From: an uncultured Verrucomicrobiota bacterium
GTDB taxonomy: Bacteria > Verrucomicrobiota > Kiritimatiellia > RFP12 > UBA1067
DNA: 12,173 bases
Assembly (NCBI GenBank): GCA_945483525.1
Contig: CALYRV010000055.1
Span: forward strand, 1-12,173
Reading direction: 5' to 3'
This document shows positions 1 through 6,394 of this stretch, in pieces; position 1 is the first letter of the stretch, and each line of letters opens with the position of its first letter. The notes beneath the pieces are model-generated. The model saw nothing but the letters and a program-made list of their open reading frames with translations. It was not told the origin of the DNA and did not search any database. Made by a program: the position numbers and the translations under genes.

Positions 1-1
1 C

Positions 2-421
2 CTGACGCTTAACCACAGGTTCCCGAGCTGGCTCTATTCCGTCGACCAGGGCGCGACTACGATCTGGGAGCGCTGGAACGGTTGGACTAAGGACAAGGGT
101 TTCGGTCCTGTGGGCATGAACAGCTACAACCACTATGCCTATGGCGCGGTGCTCGCGTGGATGTACCGTTATCTTGCTGGAATCGCGCCGAGCGTGGACG
201 AGCCCGGTTTCAAGAAGATCGTGATGCGTCCGATCTTCGATAAGCGTTTCGGACACATCAAGGCCGAATACAATTCCGCCGCGGGACTCATTAGGTCGCA
301 CTGGTGGTACGAAGGTGACAAAGTGATCTGGGAATTTACCGTTCCCTCCCCCGCTGTCGTCACCCTCCCCAACCGACCCGCTAAGAATTACAATCCCGGC
401 TCCTACAGAATCGAACTATAA
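2..421 (+). CDS. alpha-L-rhamnosidase (GH78), C-terminal part
   Basis: The reading frame is open from the window edge to the TAA at 419-421 and gives 139 residues of a C-terminus; the start lies outside the window. The segment includes VDQGATTIWERWNG followed by GMNSYNHYAYGAVLAWMYRYLAGI. This is the characteristic end of the (alpha/alpha)6 barrel in bacterial family GH78 alpha-L-rhamnosidases, and it is followed by the small C-terminal beta-sandwich (roughly residues 75-139). Such enzymes release terminal rhamnose from plant polysaccharides, pectin side chains or glycosides. The catalytic acid region is upstream and cannot be checked. The next gene, a sugar-phosphate mutarotase, starts 16 bp downstream on the same strand. 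The family call is based on motif recall; a divergent GH78-like hydrolase with another substrate is possible. Confidence 0.88.
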   Translation: MTLNHRFPSWLYSVDQGATTIWERWNGWTKDKGFGPVGMNSYNHYAYGAVLAWMYRYLAGIAPSVDEPGFKKIVMRPIFDKRFGHIKAEYNSAAGLIRSHWWYEGDKVIWEFTVPSPAVVTLPNRPAKNYNPGSYRIEL

Positions 422-437
422 TATCCCCATTCCCTTT

Positions 438-1334
438 ATGACTATCAACGAATTAAATTCGCGCTACGGCGCTCCCGGACGCATCGTGTTCAAGGAAGGA
501 CACGCTGGTTATCCTAATGTCGTCATCGCCAACAAGTACGGATCCGCGGAGATCGCGATGCTTGGAGCGAACGTGCTTTCGTACAAGCCGACCGGACACA
601 GCGAGGTGCTGTTCCGTCCCGCGAAGCGTGACTACAACCGCGGCGAATCCATCCATGGCGGCGTTCCCGTCTGCTGGCCGCAGTTCGGAAACCGTTTCTC
701 CAAGACACTGCCGCAGCACGGCTTCGCGCGGATCATGCCGTTCACGGTGAAGGGAACCGAGTATTCCGAGGATATGACCGAGGTTACGCTGTCGATCAGG
801 AGCGACGGGGAAACGAAGAAGCTGTGGCCTCATGATTTCGAGTTGGAGATGAAGATCTCCGTTTCGATGAAGCTTAACATATCCATGACGACGAAGAACA
901 TCGGCGACGAGCCTTTCAAGTTCAGTTGCGGATTCCATCCGTATTTTCTGCTCCGCAACCGTGATGACGCGGTGATCAAGGGGCTCGGTGGAACCAAGGC
1001 GCTTGATGTTGTCGAGGCGAAGGAAGCAGTGTTTGACGATGAGATCGTCGTTGATCATGCGCTGGACCATGTCTTCACGATGAAGATGGAGCCTAAGCAC
1101 GAATACGCGATTCTCGACAATTCGCTCCATCGGGCGCTCGCGATGGTATCCGCCGGCAATGACATGACCGTGGTCTGGAACTGCGGGGAAGCGGTCATGA
1201 AGGACTTTGAGCCCGATGACTGGAAGAAGTATGTCTGTGTCGAGCCGGTCAGCGACTGGCCGGGTGGTCGCACTCTGGCTCCAGGCGAGAGACATTCGCT
1301 TACTGCTGCAATTCAGGCGACCCTTGCGTGCTGA
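438..1334 (+). CDS. yeaD: D-hexose-6-phosphate mutarotase (YeaD / aldose 1-epimerase-like)
   Basis: This 298-residue protein carries the marks of the YeaD branch of the aldose 1-epimerase superfamily: SIHGGVPVCWPQFG at residues 71-84, QHGFAR at 93-98 (His94 is a candidate catalytic His), CGFHPYF at 164-170 (His167), and YVCVEPV at 265-271 with Glu269 as the likely catalytic acid/base. The expected reaction is interconversion of the alpha and beta anomers of glucose-6-phosphate or a similar hexose phosphate in the cytoplasm. The length is normal and no signal peptide is visible. ATG 438 was chosen because the family fold begins soon after it. No clear Shine-Dalgarno is present in the 16-bp gap after the GH78 gene. 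nadE follows; a GTG in its frame overlaps this stop codon, but a better start lies at 1379. The exact sugar-phosphate substrate is inferred from the family. Confidence 0.9.
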   Translation: MTINELNSRYGAPGRIVFKEGHAGYPNVVIANKYGSAEIAMLGANVLSYKPTGHSEVLFRPAKRDYNRGESIHGGVPVCWPQFGNRFSKTLPQHGFARIMPFTVKGTEYSEDMTEVTLSIRSDGETKKLWPHDFELEMKISVSMKLNISMTTKNIGDEPFKFSCGFHPYFLLRNRDDAVIKGLGGTKALDVVEAKEAVFDDEIVVDHALDHVFTMKMEPKHEYAILDNSLHRALAMVSAGNDMTVVWNCGEAVMKDFEPDDWKKYVCVEPVSDWPGGRTLAPGERHSLTAAIQATLAC

Positions 1335-1339
1335 AGTTT

Positions 1340-1359
1340 CCGTCGTGCCCTCACGACGG
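1340..1359 (+). promoter_or_regulatory. perfect 8-bp hairpin in the nadE leader
   Basis: CCGTCGTG (1340-1347) and CACGACGG (1352-1359) are exact reverse complements around the 4-base loop CCCT. The hairpin lies between the mutarotase stop (1334) and the nadE ribosome binding site (1367-1374). It has no T-run, so it is not a standard rho-independent terminator. It could act in mRNA processing or stability, or be a REP-like palindrome. Confidence 0.55.
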
Positions 1360-1366
1360 CGTGAAT

Positions 1367-1374
1367 GAGGAGGT
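1367..1374 (+). promoter_or_regulatory. strong Shine-Dalgarno that fixes the nadE start
   Basis: GAGGAGGT ends 4 bases before ATG 1379. It is the only strong Shine-Dalgarno I see at any start in the window. It favours ATG 1379 over the in-frame GTG at 1328, which overlaps the mutarotase stop. Confidence 0.8.
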
Positions 1375-1378
1375 CAAT

Positions 1379-2422
1379 ATGGAAGTCGGTTCTTTAGCTA
1401 AACATCGGGCTTATCTTGGAAAACCCTGCAAGAAGGGGAGTGTGGTGCCGTTCCCTTGTGATCCTGCGAAGATCTATCGTATGCAGGTCGAGGGACTTGT
1501 GAAGCGGCTTAAGGCGATTCATTGTAAGGACGTGGTTGTCGGGCTCTCCGGCGGACTCGACTCGACGCTGGCGCTCCTCGTTTGTGTTGGTGCATTCGAG
1601 AAGTTGCGGCTTGACAGGCAGGGCATTCACGTCTATACGATGCCCGGTTTCGGTACCACCAAACGGACCAAGGGAAATGCCGAGCAGCTGTGCGAGGGAC
1701 TCGGACTCAAGGTAGAAACGATCTCGATCGTGAAGAGTGTCCGTCAGCATCTCAAGGACATCGGACACGACGGCAAGACGCCGGATGTTACCTACGAGAA
1801 CGCCCAGGCCCGTATGCGTACGATGATCCTCATGGACAAGGCGAACATGACCAATGGCATCGTCATTGGTACTGGAGACCTTTCCGAGATTGCGCTCGGT
1901 TGGTGCACATACAACGGAGATCACATGTCGATGTTCGGGGTCAACAGCGACGTCCCTAAGACTGTGGTCCGTAAGGTATGCCGCTGGTGGGCGGAAAGAC
2001 AGTTGGAGAAGTCAGTTGGAGTTGGAGAAAGTGGCGGCAAGAAGGCCGCGGAGGCGATTCTTGATATTATCGCGACGCCGGTGAGTCCGGAACTCGTGAA
2101 GGGGCAGATCACCGAGGATAAGATTGGTCCGTATGAACTTCACGACTTCTTCCTCTGGAATTTTATCGTCAACGAGATGGGTTCGAAGGATCTTCAGCGC
2201 GCTGCTGAGAAGTATTTCATTAAAGAGAAGAATGGACCTTCCGATCTTCAACTTCAACTCTCGCCTTCAACTATTTTCAAAACATTGAAAATCTTCATGC
2301 ACCGCTTCTTTACTCAGGCGTTCAAGCGCAATTGCGCTCCTGACGGCATCAAGGTGTTTCCGTTCGAGCTTTCGCTTCACGACTGGTGGATCCCCTCCGA
2401 TCTCGGAATCGTCAAGATCTGA
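1379..2422 (+). CDS. nadE: NAD+ synthetase, synthetase domain only (glutamine-dependent subfamily)
   Basis: The enzyme adenylates nicotinate adenine dinucleotide and amidates it to NAD+, the last step of NAD synthesis. The ATP-pyrophosphatase loop SGGLDS is at residues 57-62. It is followed by MPGFGTT (88-94), YENAQARMRT (139-148), GTGDLSE (164-170) and CTYNGDHMSM (176-185). PVSPEL is at 234-239, PYELHDFF at 251-258 and RFFTQAFKR at 309-317. These motifs match the synthetase half of two-domain glutamine-dependent NadE, not the short ammonia-dependent NadE. The N-terminal nitrilase-like glutaminase domain (roughly 270-300 residues in that family) is absent: only about 22 residues precede PFPCDP, where the synthetase half begins. 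Ammonia must be free or come from another subunit. Residues about 208-220 and 289-299 are encoded by heptamer-repeat cassettes and look like extra loop sequence. The start is set by a strong ribosome binding site. Confidence 0.9.
   Translation: MEVGSLAKHRAYLGKPCKKGSVVPFPCDPAKIYRMQVEGLVKRLKAIHCKDVVVGLSGGLDSTLALLVCVGAFEKLRLDRQGIHVYTMPGFGTTKRTKGNAEQLCEGLGLKVETISIVKSVRQHLKDIGHDGKTPDVTYENAQARMRTMILMDKANMTNGIVIGTGDLSEIALGWCTYNGDHMSMFGVNSDVPKTVVRKVCRWWAERQLEKSVGVGESGGKKAAEAILDIIATPVSPELVKGQITEDKIGPYELHDFFLWNFIVNEMGSKDLQRAAEKYFIKEKNGPSDLQLQLSPSTIFKTLKIFMHRFFTQAFKRNCAPDGIKVFPFELSLHDWWIPSDLGIVKI
2001..2037 (+). repeat. heptamer cassette 1, inside nadE
   Basis: AGTTGGA occurs at 2001-2007 and again at 2014-2020, separated by six bases. 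GTTGGAG follows at 2021-2027, and the cassette ends in GGCGG at 2033-2037. The spacing is 7-6-7-7. It is read in frame as residues about 208-220, where related synthetases have a short loop before the PVSPEL motif. Confidence 0.7.
2246..2273 (-). repeat. heptamer cassette 2, inside nadE
   Basis: On the plus strand CTTCAAC (2246-2252) is followed by TTCAACT (2253-2259), six bases, and TTCAACT (2266-2272). Read on the minus strand this is AGTTGAA-type with the same 7-6-7-7 spacing as cassette 1, and it continues into CGGAAG (2240-2245). It encodes residues about 289-299, a loop before the RFFTQ motif. Confidence 0.7.
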
Positions 2423-2435
2423 CACCATTCTGCCC

Positions 2436-2462
2436 CTACATCTTCAACCTACATCTACATCC
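2436..2462 (-). repeat. heptamer cassette 3, nadE-pgpA junction
   Basis: On the plus strand CTACATC occurs at 2436-2442 and 2449-2455, with TTCAAC between them and TACATCC at 2456-2462. The total is 27 bp in 7-6-7-7 spacing. It ends one base before the pgpA ATG at 2464, so it takes the place where a ribosome binding site would sit. Confidence 0.7.
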
Positions 2463-2463
2463 A

Positions 2464-2931
2464 ATGCGTAAGTTCATTCTTTTCGTCGCTTCTGGTTTCG
2501 GGCTTGGACTCGTTGCTCCGTTCGCGCCCGGCACCTTCGGGTCGCTTCCAGGAGTTGCACTTGCCTATGCGGTCTGCGCCTTGCCGCTGTGGCTGCAGAT
2601 GCCGGTGTGTCTCGGCTTCACGCTCTTGGCGATTCCGTTCTGCGATGCGGCGGAGAAGATCCTGCGAATCGTCGATGACGGGCGTATCACCGCGGACGAG
2701 TGGATGCTCTATCCGATCTCGTTCATCGGCATTCCACTGCTGGATCTCCCGTGGTGGTCGATGCTGATCTTCTTCTGCGTGGTCCGGGCCATTGATATCA
2801 TCAAGCCTTGGCCGGCGCGTCAGTTGCAGCGCATCCCCGGCGGCCGCGGCATCGTCATTGACGACTTCTTTGCGAATCTCTATTCCCTAGCGATCAACTG
2901 GATGATCTATCTAATGGCGTTTTCTTGCTGA
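2464..2931 (+). CDS. pgpA: phosphatidylglycerophosphatase A
   Basis: This 155-residue membrane protein should dephosphorylate phosphatidylglycerophosphate to phosphatidylglycerol at the inner membrane. Family marks are GLVAPFAPGTFGSLPG near residues 15-30, an acidic stretch DDGRITADEW at 71-80 (the region of the family's metal-binding Asp/Glu residues), and RAIDIIKPWPARQLQRIPGG at 108-127 followed by GIVIDDFFANLY (129-140). Hydrophobic segments around residues 3-20, 29-60, 84-112 and 138-154 fit the family's membrane topology. ATG 2464 was chosen because the family N-terminus begins there; the frame is open upstream to 2386 but that part overlaps nadE. The start is preceded directly by a heptamer cassette and has no Shine-Dalgarno. 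Its stop faces the stop of the convergent kinase gene across a 29-bp gap. Confidence 0.9.
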   Translation: MRKFILFVASGFGLGLVAPFAPGTFGSLPGVALAYAVCALPLWLQMPVCLGFTLLAIPFCDAAEKILRIVDDGRITADEWMLYPISFIGIPLLDLPWWSMLIFFCVVRAIDIIKPWPARQLQRIPGGRGIVIDDFFANLYSLAINWMIYLMAFSC

Positions 2932-2965
2932 AGCATGTGGTAATTGCCACGCATTCCCGTTCAGC
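2927..2965. terminator. possible bidirectional hairpin between convergent genes
   Basis: GCTGAA (2927-2932) pairs with TTCAGC (2960-2965), and inside it GTGG (2937-2940) pairs with CCAC (2947-2950). The outer arms contain the stop codons of pgpA (2929-2931) and of the kinase gene (2961-2963, minus strand). The inner arms are not contiguous with the outer ones and there is no T-run on either side, so a terminator role is only suggested by its position. Confidence 0.35.
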
Positions 2966-3845
2966 CGTAGGGACTGAGAAGGATTGAGGAGTTGCCTTCG
3001 GTCTCTCGAGGTGGGAAATCCGCTCCGCGTTCGACGGCTTGCGCAATGGAATACACTTCGTTCCAGTTGGAAAGGCGTCCGTCACGGTTCTTCACGAGCA
3101 TCGCTTCCAGCATCTGGGCGAAGCCCTTGGACAGTTCAGGACGATAAAGGCGTGGGTCCTTCGCCTGGACCGTCTCGTTGCAATGAGCACGCATTGAGGC
3201 GTCGTTATCATATCCGGGGAATAGTACTCTCCCTGTAGCTAAATGATAAAGCGTTGCGCCAAGTGAATAGATGTCGGTACGGCAGTCGAGTTCGACGTCG
3301 GCATAAACTTGCTCTGGCGAGATGTATGCAGGAGTTCCGGAGATATGTGAAGCCTGCGCCAGTTTGCCTTCCTTGAATTCATAGCGATAGGAGATTCCGA
3401 GGTCGAGGATCTTGATCGTGCCTTCGGAATTAATCATAATGTTCTCGGGCTTGATGTCGCAATGGACGATGCCGTGATCGTTCCAGGCAAAGCTGAGTGC
3501 AGAGGCGATTGATTGTGCGATTAGAAGACAGTCTGTCTCGCAGACTCGATGACGACGGATGATATAGTCTGAAAATGTATATCCGTCGACATATTCCATC
3601 ACTATGTACCAACGTCCGTCTACGTTGTCGAAATCATAAGCTTGAACGATCCCCGGATGGCGGATTTCCTCCATGCGGCGTTCTTCGAGCTTGAGCGCAC
3701 GCACCTCTTCTCCGCAGGTGGAGAGGTTGTCGTTCAGTATTTTTATTGCAACGATACGGTTGTTGACGTTGTCGAAGGCTTTCCAGACGGTCGACATGCC
3801 GCCTGCGCCAATTTTTTCAAGAATTGTCAGTCCTGGAATTTCCAT
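2961..3845 (-). CDS. soluble Ser/Thr protein kinase (PknB/Hanks type)
   Basis: The 294 residues are almost entirely one eukaryotic-type kinase domain. The glycine loop GAGGMS is at 13-18, the ATP-binding Lys35 lies in VAIK, and the hinge region is VMEYVDG at 82-88. The catalytic loop is HCDIKPEN at 128-135, the metal motif is DLG at 148-150, and SGTPAYISPEQ (activation segment to APE-like end) follows. Cys replaces the Arg of the usual HRD, so this is a non-RD kinase; DLG replaces DFG. All catalytic residues needed for activity appear present. No transmembrane segment or extracellular sensor domain follows the kinase domain, so the protein should be cytoplasmic. The ATG lies inside the end of the response-regulator gene (19-bp overlap), suggesting coupled translation and a role with that regulator. 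Its substrate cannot be read from sequence. Confidence 0.92.
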   Translation of the reverse strand: MEIPGLTILEKIGAGGMSTVWKAFDNVNNRIVAIKILNDNLSTCGEEVRALKLEERRMEEIRHPGIVQAYDFDNVDGRWYIVMEYVDGYTFSDYIIRRHRVCETDCLLIAQSIASALSFAWNDHGIVHCDIKPENIMINSEGTIKILDLGISYRYEFKEGKLAQASHISGTPAYISPEQVYADVELDCRTDIYSLGATLYHLATGRVLFPGYDNDASMRAHCNETVQAKDPRLYRPELSKGFAQMLEAMLVKNRDGRLSNWNEVYSIAQAVERGADFPPRETEGNSSILLSPYG

Positions 3846-5254
3846 TCGTTAAGTTTCCTATGGAGGGTCCTGCGCGATATGCCAAGCGACTCGGCGGCTT
3901 TCGACTTGTTGCCGCCAGCGGCTTCTAAGGCCGCGAGTATCTGCTGCTTTTCAGCTGCAGCAAGAGTGGTGGGGTTGTGCGCTGGAGTTGAAGATGCGGA
4001 GGAAGCTGGTTCCTTTGTACTTCTGTCGGTTGAATCAGAAGGGTGGGTGTTCGAAATGAGGGGCGTTCCCGGTGTTCCTTTGATGTCGGTAGGGAGGTCA
4101 TCAGCCGTAATCATCTCACCGGTTGATAGCACAACCATTCTTTCAATGACGTTTCTCAGTTCGCGTACATTGCCTGGCCAGGGGTAGTGCTCTAGCGCCT
4201 CCATTGCGCCTGTGGAGAAGCCTTTGACTTGGCTGGAATATTCTTTTGCGAATTCTTTGAGAAAGCGTGAGGCGAGCAATGCGATGTCGCCGGGACGCTC
4301 ACGAAGAGGGGGAAGATCGATCGGTATCACGTTCAGGCGGAAGAACAAGTCTTCCCTGAACTTACCTTCAGCGACCATTTCCTTGAGGTTCTTATTGGTC
4401 GCGGCGACAAGGCGGAAATCGACGGGGGTTTCTTCGCTTGAGCCGAGCCGCCGGATGGATTTGGATTGAATGGTTCTGAGCAGTGCTATTTGCGTCGGCA
4501 TGTCGATTTCGCCGATTTCATCAAGAAACAAGGTGCCGTCCGCGGCTGATTCAATGCAACCTTTCTTGCCGTCCTTGAGTCCGCCGGTAAATGTTCCTGG
4601 GACGTATCCGAAGAGTTCTGATTTGAGCAGGTCGCCTGAGAACGCCGAGCATTCCACGGCGATGAATGGATTGTTCTTGCGCGGAGATAGATCGTGTAGC
4701 GCTTTGGCTACAAGTTCCTTGCCGGTTCCGCTTTCGCCTTCAATCAAGACGGTCGCAGGAGTAGGCGCGATGCGGCGAATGAGTTGGTAGACGCGTTCCA
4801 TTGCCGGTGACGATCCGGTGATGGCGTTGAGGCCGCTTTTCGCTACCAGCTTCGATTCAAGGTCTGCCACTTTTTTCTCGAGTGCACTTACCTTGATGGC
4901 GCGTTCGATGCGGGTGCGGAGCTGGGAGAAGTCGGTGATCGGTTTGGTGATGAAGTCGTCCGCGCCTTCTTTCATCGCGGCGACGGCGAGATCGATTTCG
5001 CCGAAGGCGGTAATCAGGATGGCGCCAACGGAGGGGAATTTCGCCTTGGCGGATTTGATGAGTTCGACGCCGTTCATCACCGGCATCTTGTAGTCTGTAA
5101 GAATCAGTGCGACATCTGGGTTCCGGTCGAGTACGGAGAGTGCCAATTCGGGATCTGCCGCGGTGAGACAGTCGTATTCTCCGCTAAGAATACGTGACAT
5201 CGTGTCTCGTGTCATTTTCTCGTCGTCGACGATTAGTATCTTTGGCTTGGACAT
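3827..5254 (-). CDS. NtrC-family sigma-54-dependent response regulator
   Basis: The 475-residue protein has three domains. A receiver domain (about 5-120) carries acidic D10/D11, phospho-acceptor D54 in LTDYKMP, T82 and K104. An AAA+ sigma-54 activator domain (about 145-375) has Walker A GESGTGKE at 173-180 and Walker B LFLDEIGE around 242-249, with arginine-finger region RLNVIPIDLPPLRERPGDI. A Fis-type helix-turn-helix (about 440-471) includes NKSKAAESLGISRRTLHRKL. When phosphorylated it should activate RNA polymerase carrying sigma-54. The sigma-54-contact loop reads GTFTGG at 220-225 instead of the usual GAFTGA; the central FTG is kept. The linker at about 393-430 is rich in Ser, Thr and Pro. 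The partner histidine kinase lies just upstream in the operon. No obvious Shine-Dalgarno precedes the ATG; a heptamer cassette fills the 42-bp gap. Confidence 0.95.
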   Translation of the reverse strand: MSKPKILIVDDEKMTRDTMSRILSGEYDCLTAADPELALSVLDRNPDVALILTDYKMPVMNGVELIKSAKAKFPSVGAILITAFGEIDLAVAAMKEGADDFITKPITDFSQLRTRIERAIKVSALEKKVADLESKLVAKSGLNAITGSSPAMERVYQLIRRIAPTPATVLIEGESGTGKELVAKALHDLSPRKNNPFIAVECSAFSGDLLKSELFGYVPGTFTGGLKDGKKGCIESAADGTLFLDEIGEIDMPTQIALLRTIQSKSIRRLGSSEETPVDFRLVAATNKNLKEMVAEGKFREDLFFRLNVIPIDLPPLRERPGDIALLASRFLKEFAKEYSSQVKGFSTGAMEALEHYPWPGNVRELRNVIERMVVLSTGEMITADDLPTDIKGTPGTPLISNTHPSDSTDRSTKEPASSASSTPAHNPTTLAAAEKQQILAALEAAGGNKSKAAESLGISRRTLHRKLNEWKFQD

Positions 5255-5265
5255 GGAAGATGAAT

Positions 5266-5291
5266 AGTTGAAAAATTAGGAGGCGGGAGGC
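5266..5291 (+). repeat. heptamer-like cassette 4, kinase-regulator junction
   Basis: On the plus strand AGTTGAA (5266-5272) is followed by five bases, then AGGAGGC (5278-5284) and GGGAGGC (5285-5291). It shares the AGTTGAA unit and a GGCGGG stretch with the other cassettes but is more degenerate. It fills most of the 42 bp between the histidine-kinase stop and the response-regulator start. Confidence 0.45.
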
Positions 5292-5296
5292 AAGAC

Positions 5297-6355
5297 TTAT
5301 TTCAAAGCTCGAACTCGGCGTTCGATGCGCGGGAGCCGGATGGTGAATATTGCGCCTTCTCCGGGCGCGGACTCCACATCTATTCGGCCGCCGTGGTCGC
5401 GGACGATCCGTTGAGAGATCATGAGACCGAGCCCGGTGCCGTGTTCCTTGGAAGTGCGGTACGGCTCAAAGAGATGGGCGATTTGTTCCGCGGTCAATCC
5501 GGCTCCGCTGTCGTGAAAAGCAATGAAGACGTCATTGTCGTCGGATCCGATGGTGATGTCAATGCTCCCGCCGTCCGTCATCGCTTCGAGCGAGTTTTTG
5601 ATCAGATTGAAGAAAACTTGCTCCATTTGTGCGGGGTCGAGTGCAACCGAAGGAAGCGCGCCAGGCATGTTGACGGACACGGTGATCTGGCGGTCTTCCA
5701 GTTGCGCCTTTAGGGTCTCAAGACAGTCCTTGAGCGGCGATGCAGGGGAGCCCGGCATCAGATTGGGGCGTGATGGCTTGAGTGCTTGCAGGAAACCTTT
5801 GAGGATTCCATCGAGCCGCTTGATTTCGGATTTACAGATGGCGATTGATTCTTTGTCGCCGGGATTCTGTTCGAGAATCTGTAGATTGAGCGAAATCGCA
5901 TTTAAGGGGTTGCCGATCTCGTGGGCGACTCCGCTGGCAAGGTCTCGGACGGCTTGGGTCGCTCCGGCGCGAAGTTCTTCCTCGCTTTTCTCGCGATTCG
6001 CGGTAATATCTGTAAGTTTTACCAGCGTCTCGTCCCCTCCCATCGGGAAAGTCTGTATCTCCAAGAACCTGTGCTCGGGATAAGAAATTTCGACTTCGCG
6101 CTTGGATGATTTGCAAAGAGGAATGTCTAGCGTCGGCAGAATGTCCTCGGGTTTCATGCCGAGCAGCCGTTCTGCCGCATGGTTCGCCCACCTCGGCGAA
6201 CCAGAGGCGTCCAGCACCAGATATCCGTCGCTGGTCGTGTGGAAGATCATCTCGGAGAATGCGAGCTCGTCGGTTACGAGTGAATACTGCTCGCGGAGAT
6301 GCTCGGCATCAAGCTTCCCGATGTGCTTCCTTACACCTTTAAAAAAGTCCTTCAT
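5297..6355 (-). CDS. cytoplasmic PAS sensor histidine kinase (NtrB-like)
   Basis: The 352-residue protein has no membrane segment, so it senses an internal signal. A short N-terminal helix is followed by a PAS domain (about 30-118, with SDGYLVLDASGSPRWANHAA at its core). The dimerisation and phospho-acceptor region has GVAHEIGNPLN with the phosphorylated His145. The ATP-binding domain has the N-box NLIKNSLEAM (250-259), the G1 box DSGAGL (282-287), the F box FEPY (296-299) and the G2 box GTGLGL (306-311). It should phosphorylate the sigma-54 activator encoded 42 bp downstream, as NtrB does NtrC; that pairing is inferred from adjacency. The start ATG touches a run of five heptamers and lacks a Shine-Dalgarno. 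The ligand of the PAS domain cannot be told. Confidence 0.93.
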   Translation of the reverse strand: MKDFFKGVRKHIGKLDAEHLREQYSLVTDELAFSEMIFHTTSDGYLVLDASGSPRWANHAAERLLGMKPEDILPTLDIPLCKSSKREVEISYPEHRFLEIQTFPMGGDETLVKLTDITANREKSEEELRAGATQAVRDLASGVAHEIGNPLNAISLNLQILEQNPGDKESIAICKSEIKRLDGILKGFLQALKPSRPNLMPGSPASPLKDCLETLKAQLEDRQITVSVNMPGALPSVALDPAQMEQVFFNLIKNSLEAMTDGGSIDITIGSDDNDVFIAFHDSGAGLTAEQIAHLFEPYRTSKEHGTGLGLMISQRIVRDHGGRIDVESAPGEGAIFTIRLPRIERRVRALK

Positions 6356-6359
6356 ATGC

Positions 6360-6394
6360 TAATCACTAATCACGAACCACCAACCACGAATCAC
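6360..6394 (-). repeat. heptamer cassette 5, paaK-kinase junction
   Basis: On the plus strand five 7-base units run without a break: TAATCAC (6360-6366), the same at 6367-6373, GAACCAC (6374-6380), CAACCAC (6381-6387) and GAATCAC (6388-6394). On the minus strand each unit begins GTG. The last unit contains the paaK stop codon (6391-6393), and the array reaches to within four bases of the histidine-kinase ATG. Confidence 0.8.

Noticed and set aside
422..437. Heptamer-like sequence before the mutarotase ATG
   Set aside because: Only two loosely similar units (around CATTCCC) fit, too short to call a cassette.
453..1295. Long antisense open frame (280 codons) opposite the mutarotase gene
   Set aside because: It mirrors the real gene in the opposite frame, has a composition rich in Arg, His and Leu, and shows no domain; the plus-strand gene has clear family motifs.
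1328..1378. GTG start for nadE overlapping the mutarotase stop
   Set aside because: The extra 17 residues span a perfect hairpin and the Shine-Dalgarno itself; ATG 1379 lies at the right distance from GAGGAGGT.
6360..6394. CRISPR array
   Set aside because: Units are 7 bases with no spacers of CRISPR size and no cas genes are near.
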